NCBI GenBank assembly: GCA_021786915.1
Contig: JAJYMP010000339.1
Span: 1 to 6,652, forward strand
Reading direction: 5' to 3'
Origin: Chloroflexota bacterium
Lineage (GTDB): Bacteria > Chloroflexota > Limnocylindria > Limnocylindrales > CSP1-4
Length of the DNA stretch: 6,652 nt
The number at the start of each line of letters is the position of its first letter. Position 1 is the stretch's first letter. The notes beneath the pieces are model-generated. The model was not told the origin of the DNA, ran no database searches, and saw nothing but the letters and a program-made list of their open reading frames with translations. The translations under genes were made by a program, and so were the position numbers. Positions 6,336 through 6,652 of this stretch are shown here, in pieces.

Positions 6336-6480
6336 ATGGCGACAGTCGTCAAGCTCACCCAGAAAACGCGACAGCGATATCTATGTGGACCGCCTGCTCG
6401 CGGTCCTGCGCGACCGCGATAAAGCGCGGACCGAGGACGTCGACGCGGACCTCATCGCGTTCCTCTGCGTATTCCGCTGA
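6336..6480 (+). pseudogene. Small gene remnant, frameshifted and truncated by an IS21-type end
   Basis: An ATG at 6336 follows a good ribosome-binding site (GGGAG, 5 bases upstream). The ATG frame reads MATVVKLTQK, then goes into poor sequence and stops early. Dropping one A from the AAAA run at 6363-6366 joins it to RDSDIYVDRLLAVLRDRDKA and a further stretch to AFL, in a frame with strong G/C-ending codons. That frame would end at 6480 after 47 codons. The last codons (from 6466) belong to the terminal sequence of an IS21-type element, so the original gene was probably longer and was cut by the insertion. I do not recognise the protein family. It is divergent from the toxin operon and shares its upstream region. 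Confidence 0.5.
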
Positions 6481-6514
6481 ATCCGATCACCCATTCCGGG
6501 GTTTTCGATCACCC
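6471..6514 (+). repeat. Two tandem 22-bp terminal repeats of the IS21-type end
   Basis: Units 6471-6492 and 6493-6514 are adjacent and share ATTCCG at the start and CGATCACCC at the end (17 of 22 positions identical by eye). The seven middle bases differ. Such blocks are the known transposase-binding repeats at IS21 ends. Confidence 0.7.
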
Positions 6515-6516
6515 TC

Positions 6517-6542
6517 CGTCGGAGGCCGCGGAGCGGCCGACG
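6517..6542. other. GC-rich hairpin inside the IS21-type end
   Basis: GGCCGC (6524-6529) pairs with GCGGCC (6533-6538) around a GGA loop. CGTC (6517-6520) can pair with GACG (6539-6542) outside a 3-base bulge. There is no T-run on either side. It could block transcription entering the element, as subterminal hairpins of insertion sequences often do, but this is inference. Confidence 0.45.
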
Positions 6543-6652
6543 CGAGGGCTGGGTTCACCCCCTGTTGGTCACCTCCTCTCGGTGGTCTGCGGATAGTCTG
6601 GCACGCCGCCCGGGGTGGGCGACGGTGGGGTTCCGGGGAGGGTCCTCTGCCC

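Larger units (their letters stand above)
6466..6652. mobile_element. End of an IS21-family insertion sequence (continues past the window)
   Basis: The sequence TGCGTATTCCG at 6466 followed by paired ATTCCG...CGATCACCC units is the typical layout of IS21-family ends, which start with TG and carry several repeated IstA-binding blocks. The remainder to 6652 is GC-rich with no recognisable istA or istB part. A minus-strand open frame covers about 6569-6652, ending VPDYPQTTERR, but I cannot assign it. The outer side (up to 6465) would be the insertion target. A target duplication cannot be checked because the other end is outside the window. Confidence 0.6.

Noticed and set aside
1..6652. CRISPR array, tRNA or rRNA genes
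   Set aside because: I saw no regularly spaced repeats beyond the two IS-end units, and no tRNA- or rRNA-like sequence.

Overview
The window is high-GC bacterial DNA, most consistent with an actinobacterium or a similar high-GC lineage; no taxonomic marker gene is present. Seven genes lie head to tail on the minus strand across almost the whole window. Their content (type I restriction-modification, toxin-antitoxin, a trypsin-like protease, a HEPN/DUF5677-like protein and a TGT-like enzyme) marks it as part of a defence or mobile island. An IS21-family end lies at the right edge.

Reading in the direction of transcription (right to left), the first block is 6218-3764. A BrnT-type toxin comes first, then an unusual antitoxin that joins a CopG_antitoxin-type ribbon-helix-helix domain to a YwgA/SocA/Panacea-like domain. 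A 437-residue protein follows that looks like a distant tRNA-guanine-transglycosylase (TGT) relative, with a CxCxxC...H zinc-site pattern. Both junctions are ATGA overlaps, so the three genes are almost certainly one translationally coupled operon. Just upstream of the toxin is a perfect 12-bp inverted repeat with TATA-like cores, a good candidate for the operator of the RHH antitoxin. This three-gene unit is the best candidate for an undescribed system.

After a 97-bp gap comes the second block, 3666-1: a trypsin-fold serine protease with a full His/Asp/Ser triad, a DUF5677/HEPN-like protein, hsdM and the 5' part of hsdS, which runs off the left edge. The last three genes overlap or nearly touch, so the protease and the DUF5677-like gene appear to be passengers in the restriction-modification operon. 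No hsdR is visible; it may lie beyond the left edge. The protease shows signs of a C-terminal frameshift.

To the right of the operator, the plus strand holds a small gene remnant (start 6336, good ribosome-binding site). It carries an apparent one-base insertion in an A-run and is cut by the end of an IS21-family element starting near 6466. That element continues past the window edge, and its transposase genes are not visible.
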